In this document: positions 17,992 through 26,811 of the stretch, piece by piece | Position numbering within the stretch: position 1 is the first letter of the stretch | How the letters are laid out: each line of letters opens with the position of its first letter | DNA from: Rheinheimera oceanensis | Lineage (GTDB): Bacteria; Pseudomonadota; Gammaproteobacteria; Enterobacterales; Alteromonadaceae | Assembly: GCF_018831085.1 (NCBI RefSeq) | Contig: NZ_JAGPNM010000011.1 | Coordinates: 57,739 to 121,738 of the forward strand | Reading direction: 5' to 3' | DNA length: 64,000 nt | The notes under the pieces: model-generated | Told to the model about the DNA's origin: nothing | The model's database searches: none | What the model saw: the letters and a program-made list of their open reading frames with translations, nothing else | Translations under genes and position numbers: made by a program

Positions 17992-18837
17992 ATGGATAGT
18001 TACGCATTGCAACAGCATGTTGAAGAGCTTCTGTCCCGGCAAAAAGCCCGTTCGTTTTCCACCGTGTGGCAAAATCAAAAGCTTTGGATTAAGCAACATG
18101 AAGCCAAAAGTGCTATATTTTTGCCCCTATTTACCAGGCTGCTGAAAAAACTGAGCAGTAACCCTCTTTATTACCCATCTGCAGAACCAAAGCAGTGCCT
18201 CAAACGTGAAGCCACCCGGCTGACTTTATTGAAGTCAAGGGGCATACGCGTACCTCAGGTGGTATTAAGCCATGACAATTATCTGGTAATGACTGATTTG
18301 GGGCCATCCATTAAGTTTTTCCTGACGGACGCCAATATCAGTGTGCTGGAAAAGCAGCATATTCTTATGGCTGCAGCCGCTGCTCTGGCACAGTTACATC
18401 AGCAAAACCGCTGGCATGGCCGCCCGGCGCTGCGCGATATCTGTTGGGACGGAGAGCACATTGGCTTTATTGATTTTGAAGAAGATCCGCACCAACATCT
18501 GAGCATTGACCAGTGTATGGCACGTGACGTGCTGATTTTTGTGCATGGCCTGTACCGCTATTTACCCGCTAATGATCCGGCTATTCTGTTAACCATAAGC
18601 GAATATCAACGGCTGGCACCGGGCCGCGTCTGGCGGGAAGCCTTACAGATTGCAGAGAAAATGTGGCTGGCCTACCCCTGTCTGTTAACATTACGGACAG
18701 TGTTGGGTAAAGATGGCCGGCAGGCTTTTCTGGCACTGAGACAATTACGCCGCTTCAACAACCCGCGCCGCTCACCTTTATCAATAATCCTACTGTCTGT
18801 CGTTATGGCGTTTGTGCTTGCCGATCAGTTTGACTAA
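17992..18837 (+). CDS. Bud32/RIO-like kinase-fold protein of unknown substrate
   Basis: 281 aa. The kinase-like core is recognisable: KREATRLTLLKSRGIRVPQV (helix C region), VMTDLGPSIKFFL (hinge), LAQLHQQNRWHGRPALRDICW (degenerate catalytic loop, H-G-R-P where HGD would stand) and IGFIDFEEDP (the DFE/DFG-like metal motif). This resembles Bud32 and WaaP-type LPS kinases. The last 20 residues are hydrophobic (SIILLSVVMAFVLA), perhaps a membrane anchor. The 3' end overlaps the convergent tcdA gene by 48 bases. Confidence 0.65.
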   Translation: MDSYALQQHVEELLSRQKARSFSTVWQNQKLWIKQHEAKSAIFLPLFTRLLKKLSSNPLYYPSAEPKQCLKREATRLTLLKSRGIRVPQVVLSHDNYLVMTDLGPSIKFFLTDANISVLEKQHILMAAAAALAQLHQQNRWHGRPALRDICWDGEHIGFIDFEEDPHQHLSIDQCMARDVLIFVHGLYRYLPANDPAILLTISEYQRLAPGRVWREALQIAEKMWLAYPCLLTLRTVLGKDGRQAFLALRQLRRFNNPRRSPLSIILLSVVMAFVLADQFD

Positions 18838-19608
18838 TACCTTTGATACCGCAGCCAGTCCAAAGCTGGCTGTTACCACGGTAACGGCGCCAAAACCACC
18901 GCTGCAATCCAACCGCATACTACTTACCTCACCGTCTGCGCTCACCTGAGGCGTTTTTTGCTGACAAACACTGCCGTCCGGTTGCGGATATACCAGTTGC
19001 TCGGTGGAATAGACACACTCAATACCAAAACGGCGTTTGGGGTTACGGCTGTAGTTGTAATCACGCCGCAAACTATTGCGTACTTTGGCCAACAGCGGGT
19101 CGTTAATGGTCTGACTTAGATCAGCAATCCGGATTTGTGTCGGATCTGTTTGCCCGCCTGCTCCACCTGTGCTTATTATATTGATTTTATTACGTTTACA
19201 ATGTGCCAGCAACGCAACTTTGGCTTTAATTGAATCAATCGCATCAACCACATAATCCATATCATTACGGATAAGTTCACGCAGGTTTTCGGTCGTCACA
19301 AAATCTTCTATCTGATGCACAATACATTGCGGGTTAATAGCCTTAATACGCTGCGCCATCACCGCCACTTTGTCCTGGCCCACCGTATCGCTCAGGGCAT
19401 GTAGTTGGCGGTTAATATTGCTGATACAGACATCGTCCAGATCAATCAGGGTAATTTCACCTATGCCGGAACGTGCCAGCGCTTCAGCAGCCCAACTGCC
19501 CACACCGCCAATACCCACAACACAAACATGCGAGTTGCGAAAAGTCTCCAGCGCGGCCACACCATATAACCGGGCAATACCGGCAAAACGTAATTGATAA
19601 TCGGACAT
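18790..19608 (-). CDS. tcdA: tRNA threonylcarbamoyladenosine dehydratase
   Basis: 272 aa (E. coli TcdA/CsdL: 268). E1-like fold: GIGGVGSWAAEALARSGIG (ATP-binding glycine loop), LIDLDDVCISNINRQLHAL, and the VVDAIDSIKAKVALLAHC segment; a hydrophobic C-terminal helix (GFGAVTVVTASFGLAAVSKVL) is typical of the family. It cyclises t6A37 to ct6A in tRNAs, using CsdA-CsdE in E. coli. It follows the pseudouridine synthase gene by 2 bases, as the last gene of the msbA-lpxK-kdsB group. Confidence 0.93.
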   Translation of the reverse strand: MSDYQLRFAGIARLYGVAALETFRNSHVCVVGIGGVGSWAAEALARSGIGEITLIDLDDVCISNINRQLHALSDTVGQDKVAVMAQRIKAINPQCIVHQIEDFVTTENLRELIRNDMDYVVDAIDSIKAKVALLAHCKRNKINIISTGGAGGQTDPTQIRIADLSQTINDPLLAKVRNSLRRDYNYSRNPKRRFGIECVYSTEQLVYPQPDGSVCQQKTPQVSADGEVSSMRLDCSGGFGAVTVVTASFGLAAVSKVLVKLIGKHKRHNDRQ

Positions 19609-19610
19609 CG

Positions 19611-20315
19611 TTATTCGTTAACCTGCTGAGGTAAAATGTAATTTGGCCAGTTCAGTTGCCAGGGCTGTGCCCAGTTTGACAATGCCCCGCTTTGGCCAAG
19701 TTGCTGATATAAAGCGCCTTCTGTTGGCGCCTGTACGTACTGATATTCGGTATTATGCAAACAAAAGCGCAGCGCATAGGCATGCAGGTACACCCGGTCT
19801 GCCACAGCGCCCTGGTACAATGCATCGCCGGCAATAGCCGCACCAACACTTTTCAGCGCAACCCTGATTTGATGCGTTTTACCGCTGTAGGGCTTCACCA
19901 GAAATGCCCGAAACGGCAGGTTTTCAAAACCCTGACTAATAAAATAGGTTACTGCGGGGTTTTGCTGGCTGTTAAGCAATTTCCAGGCGCCACGCCGTGC
20001 TGATGTCATATCACCTTTTACCCAGCCCTGCTTTTTTACCGGTTTGGCCAGGCTTAGCGCCAGATAGTATTTCTCTACCTGGTGTGTGCTAAACAGCTGT
20101 GTTAACTGTGCCGCTATGTCACTGCTGCGGGCCAGTACAATTAAGCCGGAGGTCACTTTATCCAGCCGGTGTACCGGGTACAATTTATAACCCAGTTGCT
20201 GCTGCGCTAAAACCACTAGCCCCGGGCCATCGTCTGAATGAAAACTAATACCGGCCGCTTTATTCAGCAGCACGAAATCTGATGTTTCAGCTATCAGTGT
20301 AAATGCCGGGGTCAT
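19611..20315 (-). CDS. RluA-family pseudouridine synthase
   Basis: 234 aa. The catalytic motif is HRLDKVTSGLIVLA with Asp52; it also has KYYLAL and KPYSGKTHQIRVALKSVGAAIAGD, the RluA/RsuA-fold landmarks. There is no N-terminal S4 domain. It is shorter than RluA-D paralogues that modify 23S rRNA; the RNA target cannot be assigned. The start overlaps the kdsB stop. Confidence 0.85.
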   Translation of the reverse strand: MTPAFTLIAETSDFVLLNKAAGISFHSDDGPGLVVLAQQQLGYKLYPVHRLDKVTSGLIVLARSSDIAAQLTQLFSTHQVEKYYLALSLAKPVKKQGWVKGDMTSARRGAWKLLNSQQNPAVTYFISQGFENLPFRAFLVKPYSGKTHQIRVALKSVGAAIAGDALYQGAVADRVYLHAYALRFCLHNTEYQYVQAPTEGALYQQLGQSGALSNWAQPWQLNWPNYILPQQVNE

Positions 20316-21067
20316 TAGTTAAAGCTGGCAGCATAAGCACGGGCATGCTCCAGATCAGCAGGCGTATCCACACCCACTGCCGGTGTTTGCAGCGCGGTAT
20401 CAACATGAATTGATTCGCCATGCCATAGCACCCGCAGTTGCTCCAGGCTTTCAATCTGTTCCAGCGCAGAAGCAGGCCAGTCGATGTAGCGCTGAATAAA
20501 CGCCGCCCGATAAGCATAAATACCAATATGACGGCGATAATGGCTGGCTAATTCAGCCTGAAAAGTACCATCGCGGTCAAACGGAATAACACTGCGGCTA
20601 AAATACAGGGCATAGCCGTGTTTATCACTGACCACCTTGACGATATTCGGGTTGGCAATTTCAGCCGCATCCATCAGTGGTACCGCTAATGTTGCCATCT
20701 GTGCTTTTTGCTGCGCGGCCAGATTTTGCGCAACCTGGCGAATAATAAACGGCGGAATAAACGGCTCATCGCCCTGCACATTTACCACTACGGTGTCCGC
20801 AGCAAGCTGTAACTTACTAACCACTTCAGCCAGACGTTCAGTGCCAGACTGATGATCTGCACGAGTCATACAAACTTCGCCACCAAAGCGTTCTACCTCA
20901 GCAGCTACCCGGTTGTCATCGGTTGCAACAACAACACGCTGGGCACCACTTTGCAGCGCCTGCTGGTAAACCCGCTCTATCATCGTTTTACCGGCGATAT
21001 CAGCCAGCGGCTTGCCCGGCAAACGACTGCTGGCATAACGCGCCGGAATAACCACTATGAACGCCAT
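20315..21067 (-). CDS. kdsB: CMP-Kdo synthetase (3-deoxy-manno-octulosonate cytidylyltransferase)
   Basis: 250 aa, family-typical length. The CTP-binding N-terminus reads FIVVIPARYASSRLPGKPL; VVNVQGDEPFIPP and YFSRSVIPFDRD follow. It activates Kdo with CTP for addition to lipid A. It overlaps the small trm112-like gene upstream by 13 bases. Confidence 0.95.
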   Translation of the reverse strand: MAFIVVIPARYASSRLPGKPLADIAGKTMIERVYQQALQSGAQRVVVATDDNRVAAEVERFGGEVCMTRADHQSGTERLAEVVSKLQLAADTVVVNVQGDEPFIPPFIIRQVAQNLAAQQKAQMATLAVPLMDAAEIANPNIVKVVSDKHGYALYFSRSVIPFDRDGTFQAELASHYRRHIGIYAYRAAFIQRYIDWPASALEQIESLEQLRVLWHGESIHVDTALQTPAVGVDTPADLEHARAYAASFN

Positions 21068-21252
21068 TTTTCAGCCTCTTCCAGTGTCAGCTCTCGGGCT
21101 TCATCGGCCAGCAATACCGGAATATTATCACGCACCGGATAAGCCAAACGGTCAAAGGTACATATCAGTTGCTGTGATGCCTGATCATATTTTAGTTTGC
21201 CTTTACATAACGGACAGGCCAGAATCTCGGTTAATGCGACTTTAAGTGCCAT
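21055..21252 (-). CDS. Trm112/YcaR-family small protein
   Basis: 65 aa. It contains ILACPLCKGKLKYDQASQQL, a CxxC motif in a Trm112-like zinc-ribbon fold (the second Cys pair is incomplete), and RLAYPVRDNIPVLL, as in E. coli YcaR. The lpxK-ycaR-kdsB order is conserved in gammaproteobacteria. It overlaps both neighbours. Its role is unproven. Confidence 0.9.
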   Translation of the reverse strand: MALKVALTEILACPLCKGKLKYDQASQQLICTFDRLAYPVRDNIPVLLADEARELTLEEAEKWRS

Positions 21253-22219
21253 AACTGCTCCGCAAATTAGTCAAAATGGTATCTAGTTTTTGTTGTAGTG
21301 AGCTATCCAGCACCGCATCTACTCCAAGGCTGAACCAGTCAGCACGGGCAAAAGCGCGGCATTTCACTGCATCTTTCTCTGTCATCAGCACCGGGCCGTT
21401 AATTTCAGCAAAATCAGCAGCGCTGAACTTATGATGATCAGCAAAATAGTGCCGTGCGATTACGGTAAAACCGGCTGCCAGCGCCGTACGTTCAAAGCGC
21501 TGCGGGTTACCAATCCCGGCTACCAGGGTCACCGGGCAGGGAGTTAACGTTGCTTCGCTACACAGCGCCTTTGCCGTTGCCGCCTTTAGCTGCATTACGC
21601 CGTCTGCCTGATCGTAGGGCTGGCTGTTTGCCACAACCAAATCAACCTGCTTTAAACGCCAGGGGCCCTCACGCAACGGACCAGCCGGCAACAACTGGCC
21701 ATTACCCAAGCCACGGCTGCCGTCAATCAGCACAATTTCCACATCACGGGCCAGACGATAATGCTGTAGACCATCATCGCTGACAATAATATTGCAGCTG
21801 GTTTGCTGCAGCAAAAAGCGCACAGCCGCTACGCGATCCGGGCATACCACTACCGGGCAGCCACTACGCTGTGCCAGCAGTAACGGCTCATCGCCGACCC
21901 CGGCTGACGTTGCCACTTCAGGCCTCACCAGTATAGGGGCTTTAATATCAGCGCCATAGCCCCGGCTGACAATGCCCGGCTTCCAGCCGTGTTTACGCAG
22001 CGTATCGCATAGCAATAGTGTAAAAGGCGTTTTCCCGGTTCCGCCAACACTAATATTGCCTACCACAATAACCGGTGCCTTTACTTTTAGCTGTGGCTTT
22101 ATGCCTGAGCGAAACAGCATACGGCGTAGTGCAGTGATAACGCCATACAACCAGGCTAGTGGCAATAACAACCAGTAAGCTTTATGGCCCTGATACCAAA
22201 GCCGCGTAGTAAAACTCAC
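21242..22219 (-). CDS. lpxK: Tetraacyldisaccharide 4'-kinase
   Basis: 325 aa (E. coli: 328). The P-loop is in VVGNISVGGTGKTPFTLLL (about residues 51-69), and SDDGLQHYRLARDVEIVLIDG is the family signature. An N-terminal hydrophobic helix (AYWLLLPLAWLYGVITAL) anchors it in the inner membrane, where it phosphorylates the lipid A precursor. It overlaps msbA by 4 bases (ATGA). Confidence 0.95.
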   Translation of the reverse strand: MSFTTRLWYQGHKAYWLLLPLAWLYGVITALRRMLFRSGIKPQLKVKAPVIVVGNISVGGTGKTPFTLLLCDTLRKHGWKPGIVSRGYGADIKAPILVRPEVATSAGVGDEPLLLAQRSGCPVVVCPDRVAAVRFLLQQTSCNIIVSDDGLQHYRLARDVEIVLIDGSRGLGNGQLLPAGPLREGPWRLKQVDLVVANSQPYDQADGVMQLKAATAKALCSEATLTPCPVTLVAGIGNPQRFERTALAAGFTVIARHYFADHHKFSAADFAEINGPVLMTEKDAVKCRAFARADWFSLGVDAVLDSSLQQKLDTILTNLRSSYGT

Positions 22220-23985
22220 TGCTGCTCGCCAAACTGCAGCTTATACAGCTGCGCATAAGCGCCGTTTTGTGCCAGCAAAGTATGATGATCGCCCTGCTCT
22301 ACAATACGCCCCTGGTCCATAACAATAATGACATCAGCGTTTTCAATGGTGGATAACCGGTGTGCAATAACAATGCTGGTACGGCCTTTTAACAGCTCAT
22401 TAAGTGCCGACTGAATTTTACGCTCAGATTCTGTATCCAGCGCTGAGGTAGCTTCATCCAGAATTAAAATCGGCGCCTGGCGCAACAATGCCCTGGCGAT
22501 GGCAATACGCTGACGTTGTCCGCCGGATAAACTGACGCCGTTTTCGCCGACGATGGTATTAAGGCCGTCGGGTAACTTAGCAGCAAACTCCAACACATGG
22601 GCTTTTTCGGCAACATCTAGTAAGTGAGCCTCACTAACCGGTTGCGTCATGCCGTAACAAATATTATTGGCAATGCTTTCATTAAACAGTGTCACGTGCT
22701 GGGATACTACCGCAATCTGGGCCCGTAACGACGCCAGTTTATACTGCCGGATATCCTGGCCATCAAGCAGGATTTGCCCATGCTCAGCCTGATAAAAACG
22801 TGGCAATAAACTGGAAATAGTCGTTTTACCACTGCCGGAACGCCCCACCAATGCAACCGTTTGCCCCGGATGAACCACAAAGCTGATATTGTCTAATACT
22901 TGTTGCTGATGGCCTGGATACTGAAAACTTACCTGCTCAAAGCGGATTTCACCCTTAACCTGTGTCAGTTCCAGCGTGCCGCTATCCTGCTCAGGAAGCT
23001 GGTCCAGTATACCGAATACACTGGCGGCAGCTGCAATACCGCGCTGAAAGTCGCTGTTCACTGTGGTCAGTTGTTTTAGTGGTTTAAGTAATACCACCAT
23101 AGAGGTGACAATTGCAGAAAAACTGCCGGCACTCAATTGGCTGAGCATCTCGGGAGAGCTCGACATATAAATGACAAAAGCCAGCGCAAAAGAAGCAATC
23201 AACTGGATAATACCCGAACTTATAGCCTGGGCCGAGTCCATCTTAATACCCTGAGTCCGGGTATTATTATTAATGTCCGCAAAACGTTTGTCTTCCAGCG
23301 CCTGCCCGCCAAAAGACAAAATAACCTTATGACCATTAAGCATTTGCTCTGATGATGTGGTTACGCCGCCCATTGCATGCTGAATATGTTTACTTAACTG
23401 ACGAAAACGTTTTGAGACAAAACGGACGATGACAGCGATCAGAGGGGCAACCAGAAAGAAAATCAATGATAACTGCCAGCTGTGGTAAAACATGACGGCG
23501 ATAAGACCAATGATAAAAGCGCCTTCACGCACCAGTACGATCAAGGCTTTAGTCAGAGACTGTTTAACCTGTTCTGCATCGTAAGTGATTTTCGAAATCA
23601 GCTCACCGGTAGAATGCTGATCATGAAAACTAACCGGTAACCGCATGATATGGCTGAATAAATGTTGGCGGATATCTTTCACGATATGCCCACCTACCCA
23701 ACTGATACAGTAAGTGGCAATAAAATGACAGATACCACGCAGAATAAACATCAGGATCACCACTAAAGGCGCGTATTTAAGAAACTCAGTGTCTTTATCC
23801 TGAATACCATGATCAATAAACGGCTGGATCAACGAAATAAAAGTAGCATCAACCAGAGCATAACCAATCATGCCCAGTATCGCTGCGATAAATCCGGCCC
23901 GGTAAGGTTTGGCGTAGCGCAATAAACGCTTATAAATAACGACGGGATCTGTAATATTTTCTACCAAAATAAAGCCCTGCTTCAT
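22216..23985 (-). CDS. msbA: Lipid A export ATP-binding/permease protein MsbA
   Basis: 589 aa (E. coli: 582). Six N-terminal transmembrane helices, then the ABC domain: Walker A GRSGSGKTT, the signature LSGGQRQRIAIARALL, Walker B ILILDEATSALD and the switch His in IVIAHRLSTIE. It flips lipid A-core across the inner membrane. It directly follows comEC by 15 bases; comEC-msbA-lpxK is a common gammaproteobacterial order. Confidence 0.95.
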   Translation of the reverse strand: MKQGFILVENITDPVVIYKRLLRYAKPYRAGFIAAILGMIGYALVDATFISLIQPFIDHGIQDKDTEFLKYAPLVVILMFILRGICHFIATYCISWVGGHIVKDIRQHLFSHIMRLPVSFHDQHSTGELISKITYDAEQVKQSLTKALIVLVREGAFIIGLIAVMFYHSWQLSLIFFLVAPLIAVIVRFVSKRFRQLSKHIQHAMGGVTTSSEQMLNGHKVILSFGGQALEDKRFADINNNTRTQGIKMDSAQAISSGIIQLIASFALAFVIYMSSSPEMLSQLSAGSFSAIVTSMVVLLKPLKQLTTVNSDFQRGIAAAASVFGILDQLPEQDSGTLELTQVKGEIRFEQVSFQYPGHQQQVLDNISFVVHPGQTVALVGRSGSGKTTISSLLPRFYQAEHGQILLDGQDIRQYKLASLRAQIAVVSQHVTLFNESIANNICYGMTQPVSEAHLLDVAEKAHVLEFAAKLPDGLNTIVGENGVSLSGGQRQRIAIARALLRQAPILILDEATSALDTESERKIQSALNELLKGRTSIVIAHRLSTIENADVIIVMDQGRIVEQGDHHTLLAQNGAYAQLYKLQFGEQQ

Positions 23986-24000
23986 AAATCAGCCGCTATT

Positions 24001-26250
24001 CTAGCGTGTTGTTAATAAGGTTTCAGCATTTCCCACCGGCTTTTGCAGCCAAAAGGGTATTCTTTGCGTCCGGTATTCGTGAACATGCAGCGCCTGCTCA
24101 CTGATATCCAGCCTTATAGCTCCGCTATGCGCGGTGTTATGCAGCGCAATGCCCAGCATCTGCAGCCGTTGTTGCACAGCAACAGCCGGATGCTGATGGC
24201 GGTTATACAAACTGGCACTGTTCAATGCCAGTTGCGGCGCTAACCGGTGTAAAAAAGTAAAATGGCTGGAGCTGTTACTGCCATGATGAGACAACAGCAG
24301 CACGTTAGTGCTTAACTGCGGATAACGCGCAATAAGCTGCTGCTCAACCCTGGCGCCAATATCGCCAGGCAACAAAATCTGCCAGCCATGCAGCTGAATT
24401 AGCAGCACACAAGAGCTGTCATTCTTATTGCCAAAATCGCTGCCGGTATCCAGCATTTGCAGCCGCGCAGCTAAATATTGCTGCGGTATAGTACTGCAGG
24501 GCTGCGCCTTGTCTATGTGACTAATATCAGTGTATATCTGCACCTGCGGATAAAACGTTGTCAGCAACTGCCAGTCACCGGTATGGTCACTGTCGTCATG
24601 GCTTAAAATTAAATAGTCCAGTTGACGTACACCACGCTGGCGCAAATAAGGTAATACCTGCGATGCGGTAGCACTATGCTGGCCATAACGCGGCCCGGCA
24701 TCGTACAACAGGCCGCGCTGGCCATGCTGCAGTAACACCGACAGCCCCTGCCCGACATCAATCAGATGCAACTGCCACTGCACCGGCCGGGTAAATGCCA
24801 GCACTAACGGCAGCATCAGCACAACGCCAAGGTAAAGAAATATGCGCTGGTATGACACCAAAAACAGCAAACAGACAAGCAACAGGCTGCCAATCAGTAA
24901 CCAGTGCTGATCAGGCAAGGCCCACCAGCTGTTGCTTTGCACAGCAGCCCAGTTTAGCCACCACAACAACGGTTGAAACACCATATCAGTTAACTGCCAC
25001 AGCACACTGCTACCGGGTAGCTGAACCAATTCAGCCACCAGGCTGCTAAACAGCAACGGAATGGCCAGCAAGCTGCACCAGGGCACCCATAGCACATTTG
25101 ACACCCACGCCAGCACCGAACTGCCATCAAATAGCAGCAAGCTGAGTAATGACATCAGTAACGTCAGACAAAAGTGAAAACGCAAAAACAAGTAGAACTT
25201 ACTGCGCCAGTGCCTGCTGTCGCGCGGTTGCAGCCACAACACAGTAAAAATAACCGCCACGGCCAGTACCGATAGCCAGAAGCTTTTGCTTAGCACAAAA
25301 AAGGGCTGGGCCAGCAACAGCACTGCCGTAAGCAATAACCAATAATGGCTGTAGCTCAGCCGCCGGTATTGCAGCCAGGCCAACACCATCAGTAGTAAAG
25401 CAAATGCCGCTCTGATGGTTGGAATAGCAAAACCGGCCAGCCAGGCATACGTAAAAGCCGCCAGCAAAGCCCCGGTTAACGCCATGCCCTGACGCCAGGC
25501 TAAGTAGCGCAGCGGCCAGGGTATAACACGCAATAAAAAAAAGCTCCAGCCAAATACCAGGCCAATATGCAAACCGGAAATAGCCAGTAAATGCGCTAAA
25601 CCAGACTGCTGCAACCCCTGCCATAACGCCGGTGAAAACTGGCGCTGCCCCACTGCCAGTGCCAGTAACAGCGGCGCACTGTCTAATTTTGCTGTTGCCT
25701 GTTGCAACTGCACTATCAGTCGCTGGCGCATTGTCACCTTATGCGGCAATAATTGCGCGTCAGGCCCGCTAAGCACAGAGCCCTGGGCTAAGACACCTTG
25801 CAATAAAGCCTGCGCCTCACGGTTGACACTAGCCGGGTTAGCACTACCGGCTACCGGCCTTAGCCGCGCATACAGCCGCCAGCGCTGGCCTTCTTGTAAT
25901 AGCACCGGAGGTTGTGACCAGTTCAACTGGATCTGATACCCTGTAGCGGTACTGTTTTCCAGTTGCAAGGTAAATTGGCTATACTCAGCGTACTGTTTTG
26001 GTATACCAACAATAGTACCTTGCAGCGGTTCGCTGTAGTTCAACAGTTGCTGCTGCTCGCTTTCATAGGTAGCAAACTGGGTTACCCAACAACAAATAAA
26101 GGCGGCCAGCCCGGCACAAAACTGCTGACGTACCGCACATAACAGTATAGTTAGCGGCAGCAGCAAAAATACTGTGAAAAAAGGTGGCACTATTGGCAAA
26201 AATAACGACAATAGGCTGCCTGCAAGCACACCGATACAAAAAGATTTCAT
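24001..26250 (-). CDS. comEC: ComEC/Rec2-family DNA uptake channel protein
   Basis: 749 aa from the ATG at 26250. I preferred this to the in-frame ATG at 26325 because the longer form would overlap the divergent DUF2062 gene and lacks the hydrophobic N-terminus FCIGVLAGSLLSLFLP. Order: N-terminal DUF4131 part, the central competence domain with many helices (LAHLLAISGLHIGLVFG), then a C-terminal metallo-beta-lactamase domain (DVGQGLSVLLQHG, ILSHDDSDHTGDW, LLSHHGSNSS). It transports single-stranded DNA inward during transformation, so natural competence is possible; pili genes are not in the window. Confidence 0.92.
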   Translation of the reverse strand: MKSFCIGVLAGSLLSLFLPIVPPFFTVFLLLPLTILLCAVRQQFCAGLAAFICCWVTQFATYESEQQQLLNYSEPLQGTIVGIPKQYAEYSQFTLQLENSTATGYQIQLNWSQPPVLLQEGQRWRLYARLRPVAGSANPASVNREAQALLQGVLAQGSVLSGPDAQLLPHKVTMRQRLIVQLQQATAKLDSAPLLLALAVGQRQFSPALWQGLQQSGLAHLLAISGLHIGLVFGWSFFLLRVIPWPLRYLAWRQGMALTGALLAAFTYAWLAGFAIPTIRAAFALLLMVLAWLQYRRLSYSHYWLLLTAVLLLAQPFFVLSKSFWLSVLAVAVIFTVLWLQPRDSRHWRSKFYLFLRFHFCLTLLMSLLSLLLFDGSSVLAWVSNVLWVPWCSLLAIPLLFSSLVAELVQLPGSSVLWQLTDMVFQPLLWWLNWAAVQSNSWWALPDQHWLLIGSLLLVCLLFLVSYQRIFLYLGVVLMLPLVLAFTRPVQWQLHLIDVGQGLSVLLQHGQRGLLYDAGPRYGQHSATASQVLPYLRQRGVRQLDYLILSHDDSDHTGDWQLLTTFYPQVQIYTDISHIDKAQPCSTIPQQYLAARLQMLDTGSDFGNKNDSSCVLLIQLHGWQILLPGDIGARVEQQLIARYPQLSTNVLLLSHHGSNSSSHFTFLHRLAPQLALNSASLYNRHQHPAVAVQQRLQMLGIALHNTAHSGAIRLDISEQALHVHEYRTQRIPFWLQKPVGNAETLLTTR

Positions 26251-26275
26251 GTTTGTTTTTTGTGAATAGGTTGTA

Positions 26276-26806
26276 ATGCCAAAGAACTTTATTAAGAAAT
26301 ATCTACCATCGCCAGAAAAAATCAAGCAGCAGAAGCTGCTAAAAATATTTGGCTCGCTGTTACATGATGGTAATTTGTGGCACCTGAACCGACGATCGGC
26401 CCGCGGCGCTTTTGCGGTGGGATTGTTTTTTGCCTGGATGCCTATTCCGTTTCAAATGGTAGCATCGGCTGCGGTAGCAATACCGATGCGGGTTAACTTA
26501 CCGATATCAGTAGCGCTGGTATGGTTAACCAACCCGATAACTATGCCGGTTTTGTTTTATATCAGTTATCTGGTGGGCTCAGTGGTGCTAAGAACACCGC
26601 TGGAGCCTTTTGCCTTTGAAGCCAGCTGGGATTGGCTGGTGCATAGTATTCACACTATAGGTAAACCTTTTCTGGCCGGCTGTTTGCTGATGGGAATTTG
26701 CTCGGCCATTATTGGCTATTTTGTTATCGACTGGCTGTGGCGTTTATCAGTAAGAAAAGCCCAGCTTGGCAAAAAATTAAAGCGGAAACACCAACCGCCG
26801 CTTTAA
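26276..26806 (+). CDS. DUF2062 membrane protein
   Basis: 176 aa. It starts MPKNFIKKYLPSPEKIKQ and contains the family core RSARGAFAVGLFFAWMPIPF and LPISVALVWLTNPITMPVLF. Two or three transmembrane helices are visible and the C-terminus is basic. DUF2062 proteins are inner-membrane proteins of unknown function. It is divergent from comEC with only 25 bases between starts, and convergent with lolE. Confidence 0.85.
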   Translation: MPKNFIKKYLPSPEKIKQQKLLKIFGSLLHDGNLWHLNRRSARGAFAVGLFFAWMPIPFQMVASAAVAIPMRVNLPISVALVWLTNPITMPVLFYISYLVGSVVLRTPLEPFAFEASWDWLVHSIHTIGKPFLAGCLLMGICSAIIGYFVIDWLWRLSVRKAQLGKKLKRKHQPPL

Positions 26807-26811
26807 CGTTA

